From: RYN-230 sp963717125
GTDB taxonomy: Bacteria > Actinomycetota > Actinomycetes > Streptosporangiales > Streptosporangiaceae
DNA length: 64,000 nt
Assembly: GCA_963717125.1 (NCBI GenBank)
Contig: CAVQVG010000019.1
Span: 496,001 to 560,000 of the forward strand
Direction: 5' to 3'
Position 1 is the stretch's first letter, and each line of letters starts with the position of its first letter. Positions 18,038 to 26,245 of the stretch are shown here, one piece after another. A program made the position numbers and the translations under genes. The notes under the pieces are model-generated. The model had not been told where the DNA came from and ran no database searches. It saw only the letters and a list, made by a program, of their open reading frames with translations.

Positions 18038-18436
18038 ATGTTCAGCGTGGATCTGAGTACCAGCGAATGCGGCGGACACGTTGTCGTGACGCTGCGCGGG
18101 GAGCTAGACATCTCCGGCGCCGCGAGCGTCGCGGCTGCGCTCGCCGCGGTCGCGGCCCGCCAACCGGAAATCGTTGTCGATCTGGCCGGCCTGGAGTTCA
18201 TCGACTCCAGCGGCGTGGCGGCGCTGGCGCGCGGGCGCAAGCACGCCCGGCACGCCGGAGGCGATCTGCTGCTGGCCGCACCACAGCACCAGGTATTAAG
18301 GGTCCTCACCCTCACCCGCCTGATCGACGTCTTGCCCGTCCACGCCAGCGTGGACGAGGGGGTCACCAGCGCCGGACTCCGCTGGCAGGCAGCCACGCCC
18401 GGAGCCGGGCATCCTGTCCACGTCGCCGTGCCGTGA
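18038..18436 (+). CDS. STAS-domain anti-sigma factor antagonist
   Basis: 132 residues. STAS fold with RGELDISGAAS (~20-30) and the phosphorylation loop FIDSSGVAAL (~residue 59), as in SpoIIAA/RsbV. In this family the unphosphorylated form binds an anti-sigma kinase and frees the sigma factor. AGGAAGG precedes ATG 18038. A sigma factor of the matching family lies 2 kb away, but the cognate kinase is not in the window, so the link is inference. Confidence 0.87.
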   Translation: MFSVDLSTSECGGHVVVTLRGELDISGAASVAAALAAVAARQPEIVVDLAGLEFIDSSGVAALARGRKHARHAGGDLLLAAPQHQVLRVLTLTRLIDVLPVHASVDEGVTSAGLRWQAATPGAGHPVHVAVP

Positions 18437-18846
18437 TCCTGGCCGGGTCCTCCGTGCCAGGGCCACCGGACGGAAGTCACCTGAAGGACCGCGCGCGCCA
18501 GGCAACGGGGGAGGCGGCCCAAGATCTCCGTGCACTGTGCGCGCTAACTGCCGCCCCGCAATCAAAGCCGGCCGCGGTCACCCTGAGCGGGCCAGCCGTC
18601 CGGTTGCTCCGCGTCACGACTATGCCGCTGCATGGCCGCCTCACGAGCGTGGATAAATCCGGCCCAGCCAGGACGGGCGCGGCCACGAGAAGGACGTGGA
18701 AATGCAGAAGCCCGCCGGTCATCGGCAGGCCAGCTGGCCCCGTCCCGCAGGCAGCCACGCAACCAATGCGGTTTGAGCTACGTAACGCCCAGAACATTCT
18801 TCTGCCCCCGTCCAGGACGGCGGCTGTCACATGCTAGGAGCCTCCC
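18437..18846. other. 410-base intergenic stretch
   Basis: I see no convincing gene, hairpin or repeat except the ribosome site AGGAG (18835-18839) for the next gene. Confidence 0.5.
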
Positions 18847-19002
18847 TTGATCATTCTCGGCGTCATTCTCCTCATTATCGGGTTCATCACCGGAATAGCG
18901 ATTCTCTGGACGATCGGCATCATTGCCCTCGTGGTCGGCGTGATCCTCGCGTTGCTCGGGATGGCCGGTCACGCGGTCGGCGGACGCAGGCACTACTTCT
19001 AG
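18847..19002 (+). CDS. DUF6131-family small membrane protein
   Basis: 51 residues from a TTG start with AGGAG six bases upstream. Two membrane helices (IILGVILLIIGFITGIAI and IIALVVGVILALLG) are followed by AVGGRRHYF, the family's typical end. It is a short gene easily missed by automatic calling. Function unknown; this family often sits near stress-response genes, as here. Confidence 0.8.
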   Translation: MIILGVILLIIGFITGIAILWTIGIIALVVGVILALLGMAGHAVGGRRHYF

Positions 19003-19065
19003 CCGCTGGCCGAGACCGTGGCTGGCTGCTGACGTGGGAAGACGCCTCATGGCGTTGCCTGCGGC

Positions 19066-19842
19066 TTATGCATCTCGCCAGGCAAGGATCAGCGCGCCCA
19101 GGACCAAGGCGATGGCTGCGTAGATGGCGAGCATTCCGAGTCCGCTCCAGGCTGACAGCCAGCATGACGCCGCGCCGGGGCGGCATAGCGGCGCCGTAGC
19201 GCTGAGCGAGTGGCTGACTATGTAAATCGGCAGGTAGGTCCGGATAGCGAGGTTCAGCGGCCCGCCGACGCAGACGATTCCGACTACCACGGTGATCGCC
19301 GCGGCGGTGTGCCGGATGATCGCTCCGAGGCCGAGTCCGAACAGGCCGATCAGGCTGAGGCTGGCTCCGGTGAGTACGATCGCCCGCAGGACACCGGGCT
19401 GGCTGAGGGCTGGCGCGGTGATGCCGTGGCGCAGGGTCATGCAGCCTGCGAAGAAGGACAGAAATGCTGCTGCCTCGCCGGTGATCAGCGCCACCGCACC
19501 AACGACCGCGGCTTTGGCCGCCAGGACCCTGAGCCGGCGTGGCGCGGCGGCGAATGTGGCGCGGATGGTCCCGGAGGTGTACTCGCTGGTCATGGCCAGT
19601 ACGCCGACTACCCCGATGAGCAGCACGCCGATGAGCATGCCGACCAGCGTGTTGCCGACGAACATGCCGCCGCTTGTCGTGCTGCTGCTGCCTGTTGCGA
19701 GGGCGATGCCCGCTGACGCGGCGACGGCAATGGCCAGGGTGAGCCAGGTGGAGCGCAGGCTGCGCAGCTTGATCCATTCCATCCGGGCCAGCTGCCGGAA
19801 TCGGTATCTGCCGGATGGCTGGTGGCTGGTGCGGGCGGTCAT
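19066..19842 (-). CDS. ABC transporter permease (ABC-2 type)
   Basis: 258 residues, about six helices. EWIKLRSLRSTW near residue 22 and MTSEYTSGTIRATFAAAPRR place it in the same permease family as each half of the protein at 1804. ATG overlaps the ATPase stop. Last gene of the MerR-ATPase-permease operon. Confidence 0.88.
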   Translation of the reverse strand: MTARTSHQPSGRYRFRQLARMEWIKLRSLRSTWLTLAIAVAASAGIALATGSSSTTSGGMFVGNTLVGMLIGVLLIGVVGVLAMTSEYTSGTIRATFAAAPRRLRVLAAKAAVVGAVALITGEAAAFLSFFAGCMTLRHGITAPALSQPGVLRAIVLTGASLSLIGLFGLGLGAIIRHTAAAITVVVGIVCVGGPLNLAIRTYLPIYIVSHSLSATAPLCRPGAASCWLSAWSGLGMLAIYAAIALVLGALILAWRDA

Positions 19843-20564
19843 GACATGTTCCTTGCCTGGTACTGGGCGCTATCGCCGGTGAGTTGCAGGAAGGCCTCTT
19901 CGAGGCTGGGGGCCCGGCTGGACAGCTCAGCCGCCGTGGTGTCGGCCAGGAGCCGTCCCTGGCCGATCACGACCAGCCGGTCGGCCATCAGGGCCATTTC
20001 GCTGATCAGGTGGCTGGAGACCAGGACTGCCCGGCCTTCGGCGGCCAGTGACCGGAGCAGGCCGCGTATCCAGCGGATTCCCTCCGGGTCCAGGCCGTTC
20101 ACCGGCTCGTCGAGCAGCAGCACGGCCGGGTCTCCCAGCAGCGCCGCGGCGATGCCGAGACGCTGCGCCATGCCGAGCGAGAACTTCCCGGCCCGTTTGC
20201 GCGCTGCGGATCCCAGTCCGACTATCTCCAGGACCTCGGCGACCCTGGACTGGCTGATGGAGTTGCTGGCCGCCAGCGCGGCCAGGTGCGCGCGGGCAGA
20301 CCGGCCCGGGTGGAAGGCCCTGGATTCCAGCAGTCCTCCGGCCTCGCGCAGCGGCCAGCGAAGTTGACCGTAGGCCTGGCCGCCGATGCGGGCGTGCCCG
20401 GCGTCCGGGGCGTCCAGGCCGAGGATCATGCGCATGGTGGTGGACTTGCCTGATCCGTTCAGGCCCAGGAAACCGGTCACGGCACCCGGTGGCACGTCGA
20501 AGCTGAGCCGGTCGACAGCGACCGTTGAGCCATAGCGCTTGGTCAGCCCGCGGACCTCGATCAC
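19839..20564 (-). CDS. ABC transporter ATP-binding protein, shortened C-terminal domain
   Basis: 241 residues. Walker A GLNGSGKSTT, signature SLGMAQRLG and Walker B LLLDEPVNGLDPEG are all intact. After TAAELSSR it jumps to APSLEEAFLQLTGD, whereas the relative at 867 has ~60 further residues between these points, so an in-frame deletion is likely. GTG 20564 is chosen: GGGAGG lies seven bases upstream and it overlaps the MerR stop as GTGA. Pairs with the permease at 19842. Confidence 0.87.
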   Translation of the reverse strand: MIEVRGLTKRYGSTVAVDRLSFDVPPGAVTGFLGLNGSGKSTTMRMILGLDAPDAGHARIGGQAYGQLRWPLREAGGLLESRAFHPGRSARAHLAALAASNSISQSRVAEVLEIVGLGSAARKRAGKFSLGMAQRLGIAAALLGDPAVLLLDEPVNGLDPEGIRWIRGLLRSLAAEGRAVLVSSHLISEMALMADRLVVIGQGRLLADTTAAELSSRAPSLEEAFLQLTGDSAQYQARNMS

Positions 20565-21478
20565 CGGCCTGCCTCCCAATGGCCCTGGCTCGCGCGAAGC
20601 GCGGCGGCCAGCCATTCAAGGGCGCGCTGCACCGACGGGAACGGGCCGCGGCCGCTGATGACGGCCGTCAGCTCCCAGTAACGTTCGATCCGGGGATCAG
20701 TGGCGGCTTCCAGCTGAGCCAGCAACTCCGGCCGGCGCTGGGCGCCGGGGGTGCCCGCCAGGATCTGCGCCACGATCCGGGCCGCTTCGGCAGACTCAGG
20801 CGGCACTCCCCGCTGACAGGCCGCTTCGGCCTCGTCCTGCGCCCGCTCGACGTTGACCAGCCAGCGGCCGGACTGGATCTGGACGCCGATGCCAGCGACC
20901 TGCCGGACCTGCTCGCGGAAACCCCTGTCTGCTACCAGCTCAGCGAGATCGACCCAGGCCTCGACCTGCTCGGCCGAAGGATCGTCGGGCAGATCCGGCG
21001 CCGCGGCCCAGCGCGCAAACCTCGCCGGGCTGGGATCCAGTCCGCGGAAGACCTCCGCCGTGAAGTCATCGATGATCTGGCGCCGCTCGGCCGCGGACAG
21101 GCGCGCCAGTTTGCTGATCATGCCCATCTCCTCGCCGTCGGCAGAGCGCTTCACCACGGCGGCCACGACTGCCCGGCGCAGCCGCAGGGTCCGGATCTCG
21201 GTGTCCAGCGCCTCCAGGTGGACAGCGGCCACCTCCGCGGCGGTGACCTGGCCGCCCAGTACGCGCCGGACATTGGCCAGGCTCACGCCCAGCTCTCGCA
21301 AGGTCGTCACCAGTTCCAGCCGGGCCACGCACGCCGCGTCGTACAGCCTGCGATCGCCGTCAGTCCGCGAGGCCGGCGGCACCAGCCCGCTATCCGACCA
21401 GAACCGGATAGTGCGCACCGGCACGCCGGCACGTCTGGCCAGCTCACCGATTGTCAGAAGAGGTCCGTCGTTCTCCAT
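20561..21478 (-). CDS. MerR-family transcriptional regulator
   Basis: 305 residues. Winged helix LTIGELARRAGVPVRTIRFW at residues 7-26, DGDRRLYD wing, then a long helical effector region without Cys metal ligands, pointing to organic ligands rather than metals. ATG 21478 follows the dyad at 21495-21509. It heads the operon with the ABC exporter and so probably activates drug efflux. Confidence 0.87.
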   Translation of the reverse strand: MENDGPLLTIGELARRAGVPVRTIRFWSDSGLVPPASRTDGDRRLYDAACVARLELVTTLRELGVSLANVRRVLGGQVTAAEVAAVHLEALDTEIRTLRLRRAVVAAVVKRSADGEEMGMISKLARLSAAERRQIIDDFTAEVFRGLDPSPARFARWAAAPDLPDDPSAEQVEAWVDLAELVADRGFREQVRQVAGIGVQIQSGRWLVNVERAQDEAEAACQRGVPPESAEAARIVAQILAGTPGAQRRPELLAQLEAATDPRIERYWELTAVISGRGPFPSVQRALEWLAAALRASQGHWEAGR

Positions 21479-21494
21479 GGCGTCAGTCTGGCTC

Positions 21495-21509
21495 CTCCAG
21501 TAACTGGAG
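21495..21509 (-). promoter_or_regulatory. MerR-type operator
   Basis: Perfect 7-bp dyad CTCCAGTAACTGGAG with a one-base spacer, 17 bases before the MerR start. It matches the usual operator style of multidrug MerR regulators and indicates autoregulation. Confidence 0.75.
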
Positions 21510-21649
21510 AAGCAAATCCCCAGCACCCGGTAGCCGCGGTCCAGGGAATCCAGCAGGCAGCCCATCCGCGAGGACGTAATCGGCAGCACCCGGACCTGCC
21601 AGCCGGCGACAGCGCGCCTCCGCCCTAGTCCAATACCCGTACAAAATGA

Positions 21650-21949
21650 TCACGTAAAGTCGCTGAGGACCACAGCGCTCCGCAGCGTGAGCACCACAGC
21701 GGAAATCGTCAGCAGGCTGGGCACGGATCTGGTCGCGACCTTGCGGATGGCCACGGTGAGCCAGATGGCCACGAGCCTTGCGACCAGGCCCGCGTTGCGC
21801 CCGTCGAGCCAGGCGGCGACCACGTAGGCCGCTACGGGCAGCCCCACGGACTCGGTCAGGTTCCAGCCCGCTGCATTCTTCTGCCGCTTGAGCGGAATGC
21901 CGAGTGGGTATTCCTGGCGACCAAGTGCTCTGCGCTGCGGTGCCAGCAT
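21650..21949 (-). CDS. Small membrane protein, function unknown, start uncertain
   Basis: 99 residues from ATG 21949. GIPLKRQKNAAGWNLTESVG is followed by a hydrophobic stretch (LPVAAYVVAAWLDG), an amphipathic helix (RLVAIWLTVAIRKVA) and a C-terminal helix. This looks like a genuine small integral membrane family, but the 5' end could be truncated and no ribosome site is clear. Confidence 0.5.
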   Translation of the reverse strand: MLAPQRRALGRQEYPLGIPLKRQKNAAGWNLTESVGLPVAAYVVAAWLDGRNAGLVARLVAIWLTVAIRKVATRSVPSLLTISAVVLTLRSAVVLSDFT

Positions 21950-22140
21950 TCCCTGACGAGGCGATCCTTGTGAGACCGGCCTCATCAGGACTGTGCGGCA
22001 ACGGGCGTCCGCTAGACCATCGAATTCCAGAGGAGCGGTTCGGTGAACCGTTGTCGGGTTCGAACCAACGTGGCGGCTCGGACAACAAAAAGGCAAGGAG
22101 AGCGCCTACTCCCTGCCACTCTCAACGTATAGCGCACTGG

Positions 22141-22159
22141 GGGGCTTGCGGCAAGGCCC
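22141..22159 (+). promoter_or_regulatory. Rifamycin-associated element (RAE)
   Basis: GGGGCTTGCGGCAAGGCCC, a 19-bp imperfect inverted repeat (8 of 9 arm positions pair), 58 bases before the Rox-type gene. From memory it matches the element that precedes rifamycin-inducible resistance genes in actinomycetes. A -10-like TATAGC lies at 22128-22133. Confidence 0.8.
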
Positions 22160-22217
22160 GGGTCGTGGTGCAGAATCTCCGACCGGCCGAATGCAACCTT
22201 GTCGAATGGGGGTCTTC

Positions 22218-23645
22218 ATGACTGAGGTGATCGTGGTCGGCGCCGGGCCGACCGGCTTGTGGCTGGCCAGCGAGCTGCGGCTGCACGGCGTGCAGGTGCT
22301 CGTGCTGGAGCGGGACGCGGAGCCGACCAGGATTGTCCGCTCGCTCGGCCTGCACGCGCGCAGCATCGAGATAATGGACCAGCGCGGCCTGCTGGAGCGG
22401 TTCCTCGCGCTCGGCCAGAAATACCCGCTCGGCGGCTTCTTCGCCGGCATCCGCAAGCCGGTGCCGGAGCGGCTGGACACCGCGCATCCCTATGTCCTCG
22501 GCATCCCGCAGAACATCACCGACCGCCTGCTGGCCGAGCACGCCGCCGAGGCCGGCGCCGAGATCCGGTGCGGCTGCGAGCTGACCGGGCTGAGCCAGGA
22601 CGAGGACGGGGTGACCGCCGAGCTGGCCTACGGCACGCAGCTCCGCGCGCGCTACCTCGTCGGCTGCGACGGCGGCCGCAGCACGGTGCGCAAGCTGCTC
22701 GGCATCGGCTTCCCCGGCGAGCCCGCCACGGTCGAGACCCTGCTGGGCGAGATGCAAGTCACCGCGGATCCGGCGGCCATCGCGGCCGCCAACGAGGAAG
22801 TCCGCAAGACCCAGCTGCGGTTCGGCCTCATGCCCCTCGGGGACGGGGCGTACCGCGTCGGCGTGCCCGCCGCGGGGGTGGCCGAGGACCGCGCGGCCGC
22901 GCCGACCTTCGAGGAGTTCCGGCAGCAGCTGCGGGCCGTCGCGGGCACCGACTTCGGCGCGCACTCGCCGCGCTGGCTGTCCCGCTTCGGCGACGCCACC
23001 CGGCTGGCCGACCGCTACCGGGCCTGCCGGGTGCTGCTGGCCGGCGACGCGGCGCACATTCACCCGCCTGCCGGCGGGCAGGGACTCAACCTCGGCCTCC
23101 AGGACGCGTTCAACCTCGGCTGGAAGCTGGCCGCCGAGGTCGCCGGCTGGGCCCCGGACGAGCTGCTGGACAGCTACCAGACCGAACGGCGCCCGGTGGC
23201 CGCCGACGTGCTGGACAACACCCGCGCACAGATGGAGCTGATGTCCCTCGAGCCGGGTCCCCAGGCCGTGCGCCGGCTGGTGTCGCAGCTGATGGACTTC
23301 GAGGACGTGAACCGGTACCTGATCGAGAAGATCACCGCGATCGGGATCCGCTACGACTTCGGCGAGGGGCCTGAGCTGCTCGGCCTGCGGCTGCGGGATG
23401 TGGGGCTGAAGCGGGGGCGCCTCTACGGGCTGATGCACGGCGGCCGCGGGTTGCTGCTCGACCAGACCGGCCGGCTTTCGGTGGCGGGGTGGGCGGATCG
23501 GGTTGACCATGTTGTTGACGTCAGCGAGGAACTGGACGTGCCCGCGGTGCTGCTGCGGCCGGACGGCCACGTGGCGTGGGTCGGTGAAGATCAGCAGGAT
23601 CTGCTCAACCAGCTGCCTCGGTGGTTCGGCGCCACCGTCGGCTGA
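22218..23645 (+). CDS. rox: Rifampicin monooxygenase (Rox-type FAD flavoprotein)
   Basis: 475 residues, class A flavoprotein monooxygenase. FAD GxGxxG motif VVGAGPTGL at residues 5-13, RSLGLHARSIEI, second FAD motif LVGCDGGRSTVRKLLG, and GDAAHIHPPAGGQGLNLGLQ; the C-terminal thioredoxin-like domain includes HGGRGLLLDQTG. Length and motifs agree with Rox, which uses NADPH and O2 to hydroxylate rifamycins and linearise the ansa ring. ATG 22218 follows a GGGGG stretch. The RAE upstream supports induction by rifamycins. The paralogue at 26246 has different motifs and no such element. Confidence 0.85.
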   Translation: MTEVIVVGAGPTGLWLASELRLHGVQVLVLERDAEPTRIVRSLGLHARSIEIMDQRGLLERFLALGQKYPLGGFFAGIRKPVPERLDTAHPYVLGIPQNITDRLLAEHAAEAGAEIRCGCELTGLSQDEDGVTAELAYGTQLRARYLVGCDGGRSTVRKLLGIGFPGEPATVETLLGEMQVTADPAAIAAANEEVRKTQLRFGLMPLGDGAYRVGVPAAGVAEDRAAAPTFEEFRQQLRAVAGTDFGAHSPRWLSRFGDATRLADRYRACRVLLAGDAAHIHPPAGGQGLNLGLQDAFNLGWKLAAEVAGWAPDELLDSYQTERRPVAADVLDNTRAQMELMSLEPGPQAVRRLVSQLMDFEDVNRYLIEKITAIGIRYDFGEGPELLGLRLRDVGLKRGRLYGLMHGGRGLLLDQTGRLSVAGWADRVDHVVDVSEELDVPAVLLRPDGHVAWVGEDQQDLLNQLPRWFGATVG

Positions 23646-23677
23646 GTTCGCAGGTGTGGGCTGGAAGGGGTGTGATG

Positions 23678-23703
23678 CGGCCGGTGCGGTACCGCACCGG
23701 CCG
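23678..23703. terminator. Bidirectional terminator hairpin 1
   Basis: A 26-base perfect palindrome centred on GGTACC between two convergent genes. Confidence 0.7.
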
Positions 23704-23727
23704 GTTCTGACCGCACCACTCCCGGTC

Positions 23728-23760
23728 GGGCTGGGGCAGCCAACCTGGCCACCCCAGCCC
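23728..23760. terminator. Bidirectional terminator hairpin 2
   Basis: 9-bp arms GGGCTGGGG (23728-23736) and CCCCAGCCC (23752-23760), just before the 3' end of the convergent hydrolase gene. Confidence 0.6.
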
Positions 23761-23776
23761 CACGGGAAACGCCAGT

Positions 23777-25585
23777 CTAGATCTGCCATGTCCGGGTAGC
23801 CGCGGTGGTGCAGGCGACCTGGACGAGGGAAGCGCCATTGGCCGTGGAGTCCCCGGAAGGTGCTACGCACAGCCCGGAATTCACCGCGACCACCTGGTAT
23901 ACGCCGCTGCTCACCTCCTTGAGCGTGAACTGCTCGTTGCCGTGGTAATTACAAGGCCATTGATCGATCGCCGCACCGCTCACTGCCGAGGCGCCGGAGA
24001 CGTCCAGGCAGTAGTCCGGGGCCATCGGCTGGATGTAGTAGGTGCTGCTTCCGGCGGAGACGGGGACGAAGGTGTACTCCTGGTTCGTCCCGCCGTTGCA
24101 GGTCCACTGCTGGAACTGCGCGGCGGCCACGGTGGTCCAGTCGTTCTCATCCATGCACCGGCCGCTGCCCTGGTTGACGAGGGTGCCGCTGAACCCGGTC
24201 GCGAATCCCGGCGTCAGGTAGATCGCGAACGCGTCGTGCGCGGAACCGAAGGTGATGGGCACGGTGATGGAGCCGCTAGACGTGCTCTCGATCTCACTGG
24301 AGACCACGAGCGGCGAGTTGAGCGGCGACTGGTCCGGAATCCGGTACACGGTGACATTGACGTTGCCGCTGTTCGCGAGCCACGGCACCGACGACAACCC
24401 GCTGAAGGTCACGCTCGCGGCGCCCGTATACCCGTTCTCGTCGCCGATGATGGCCACAGCCCGCCGCTTCGAGCTGTCCTCGGCCGCGGAGATCGCGGTG
24501 GTCCCCACCTCACCGGAGGTGGAAACCAGGGAACCGGTGAGGTCGGCATAGGTGCGGAATGTCCACCACTGGCCGGTGTACGAATATCCGCCATTGCCGT
24601 TCGAAACGATGACCCCGCCCAGGTCAGGCGTCTCGCAGCAGGCCCAGTTGCCGCGCATCGCGTTGGTGTATCCAGACTGGGCAAAGCGGGCCAGGTACCA
24701 GGCCGACTGGCCGGCGGTCTGCTGGCCCTGGGGCAGGAACTCGTTCGCGGACAGCGGGATGGATGAGATGCCGCTGGAACTCAGGTCATTGTCGATGGAT
24801 TGCGCCACGGCGACGGGGTCGTCCCCGTCACCCTCGAGGTGATCGCTGATCTCGTTGGGCTCTGTCCCGGCGGCCTTGACATGCGCGAGCCACGTCTGCC
24901 ACTCGCTGGAGTTCTGCCCCGGCGTGGCGGCGAGCGACGGCCCGACGATGAGCGCGCTGGGGGCGATGCTCCGGATCTCCTGCACGGCGGAGTCCCACAT
25001 CTCGAAGTACTGGGTGGTGTCCATGCCCGGCGGCCAGAAGATCGACTCGTCCGGTTCATTCCAGACGTCGTACGTGACCGTGAGCCCGGCCGCCTTGATC
25101 GCGTCCACCACGGACTCGACCATGCTGACCCAGTTCGAGCAGTTCCCGCTGGCGCAGGGATATGTCGTGCCGGACGGCTGCGATCCGTCCGCACCGTAGA
25201 TGTCGCTCAGGATCACCTGGTACTGCGCGTGGTAGGGCGACTCGGTCAGGCGCCTGGCCTGGGCGATCACCTCGGCGACATCCGCCTGGGTGCCGGAACC
25301 GTACGTGTACCCATCCCCGATCCAGCCCGAGGACGCGTGCCCGCCGCCGCGATACCCGGTGATGCCGAGCGGCGACAGGAACTGGTCGGGTGGCTCCGTG
25401 CCATCCTGGCTCACCCCGTAGAGGAAACCCTCGCCAACGCTTTTCGCGGCCCCCGTTACGGAAGCAAGGTTCACGCTCAGCGACTCGGCCGCGTGGGCCT
25501 CGCCGGGCCTCAGCAGCGGGATGGCCAGCGCCAGGATCATGACGGCCGCTACCGCGAGGCGGCTGGGTCTGGTTAAAGTCCGCAT
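23777..25585 (-). CDS. Secreted GH39-like glycoside hydrolase with ricin-type lectin domain
   Basis: 602 residues. Signal peptide: RTLTRPSRLAVAAVMILAL, ending AHA. Catalytic barrel ~30-360 with a candidate acid/base Glu in YDVWNEPDES and a candidate nucleophile Glu in LSANEFLPQG. A beta-sandwich (~360-460) is followed by a ricin B trefoil (~470-602) with FQQW, NEQF and TRTW repeats. ATG 25585 has GGAGGAGG five bases upstream. It probably acts on plant or microbial polysaccharide outside the cell. The GH family is inferred from motif layout only. LacI-operator-like and GTGACC dyads lie upstream. Confidence 0.75.
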   Translation of the reverse strand: MRTLTRPSRLAVAAVMILALAIPLLRPGEAHAAESLSVNLASVTGAAKSVGEGFLYGVSQDGTEPPDQFLSPLGITGYRGGGHASSGWIGDGYTYGSGTQADVAEVIAQARRLTESPYHAQYQVILSDIYGADGSQPSGTTYPCASGNCSNWVSMVESVVDAIKAAGLTVTYDVWNEPDESIFWPPGMDTTQYFEMWDSAVQEIRSIAPSALIVGPSLAATPGQNSSEWQTWLAHVKAAGTEPNEISDHLEGDGDDPVAVAQSIDNDLSSSGISSIPLSANEFLPQGQQTAGQSAWYLARFAQSGYTNAMRGNWACCETPDLGGVIVSNGNGGYSYTGQWWTFRTYADLTGSLVSTSGEVGTTAISAAEDSSKRRAVAIIGDENGYTGAASVTFSGLSSVPWLANSGNVNVTVYRIPDQSPLNSPLVVSSEIESTSSGSITVPITFGSAHDAFAIYLTPGFATGFSGTLVNQGSGRCMDENDWTTVAAAQFQQWTCNGGTNQEYTFVPVSAGSSTYYIQPMAPDYCLDVSGASAVSGAAIDQWPCNYHGNEQFTLKEVSSGVYQVVAVNSGLCVAPSGDSTANGASLVQVACTTAATRTWQI

Positions 25586-25730
25586 CGACTCCTCCTCCGG
25601 TCTGGCGCCACCTTGGTGTGGCGCCGAGCTGGGTCGGGTGTGGCTGCCTGGCCTCTCGCGCGTCATGACAGCCGTCCCCTGACTTGGTCCTCGCCGACGC
25701 CACCTGGCTGCCAGGCATGCGACTACCCTG

Positions 25731-25760
25731 CATGTGACCGGTCACATGTGAACGGTCACA
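25731..25760 (-). promoter_or_regulatory. Overlapping operator-like dyads
   Basis: Perfect palindrome CATGTGACCGGTCACATG (25731-25748) followed in overlap by the near-copy TGTGAACGGTCACA. It lies ~150 bases before the secreted hydrolase, a good candidate for a repressor site. Confidence 0.55.
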
Positions 25761-25809
25761 CCTTGGCTGTCCGACCAGATCGGGTGGTGAATCGGGGATT
25801 GCGACCATA

Positions 25810-25821
25810 GTGAGCGCTAAC
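25810..25821 (-). promoter_or_regulatory. LacI-family operator-like site
   Basis: GTGAGCGCTAAC, centred on the AGCGCT core typical of LacI-family sugar regulators, between the hydrolase and the small gene at 25879. Confidence 0.4.
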
Positions 25822-25878
25822 AGTCGAGGGGTCAACAGGCCGCCGATGCCTAGCATCCACAGTTCAAGGGGCTGGCAC

Positions 25879-26163
25879 TTGGGAAGAACAGAGCACGTGA
25901 GGGTCGAGGTCGCGCGGGTCGCAGCGGATGGGAGCGTCCGCCGTACAGGGCTGGATACCGCAGACTGGGATGACGGGGCTCGCTGGGACGAACTCGTTGC
26001 TCGGGCCGACCTGCGCTCTCCCCCGCCATACCGGCCAGTACCGCATCAGACCATCTACCTCATCCACGCCTACGACCGGGAATTCGCCATCGCCGAGCAC
26101 GACCTCACTGGGCCCTTGCGGGAGCTGGTCATGGCCGTGCTGGCCGAAGGCGAGGCCCCCTAG
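25879..26163 (+). CDS. Small protein resembling protealysin inhibitor emfourin
   Basis: 94 residues if the TTG at 25879 is used (AAGGGG seven bases upstream); GTG 25897 is an alternative. VRVEVARVAADGSVRRTGLD, then ARWDELVARADLRSPPPYRP and LTGPLRELVMAVL follow the strand-helix-strand order of the emfourin family of metalloprotease inhibitors. No protease gene is adjacent. The assignment comes from pattern memory and is moderate. Confidence 0.5.
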   Translation: MGRTEHVRVEVARVAADGSVRRTGLDTADWDDGARWDELVARADLRSPPPYRPVPHQTIYLIHAYDREFAIAEHDLTGPLRELVMAVLAEGEAP

Positions 26164-26245
26164 CCACCGCACCGCCTAGTGAAGCTGAGTTAACTTCCTT
26201 AAAGGCAGCGCAGTGGTCCGGCGGCGCGTCGAAAATCTGGAAACC

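Noticed and set aside
22040..22080. tRNA-like T arm: GTTCGAACC with a 5-bp stem and a nearby hairpin like a serine-tRNA variable arm
   Set aside because: No acceptor stem, D arm or proper anticodon arm could be folded on either strand. At most a decayed tRNA or chance.
22122..23870. Long minus-strand open frame opposite the Rox-type gene
   Set aside because: Mirror of a clearly coding gene with no recognisable domain.
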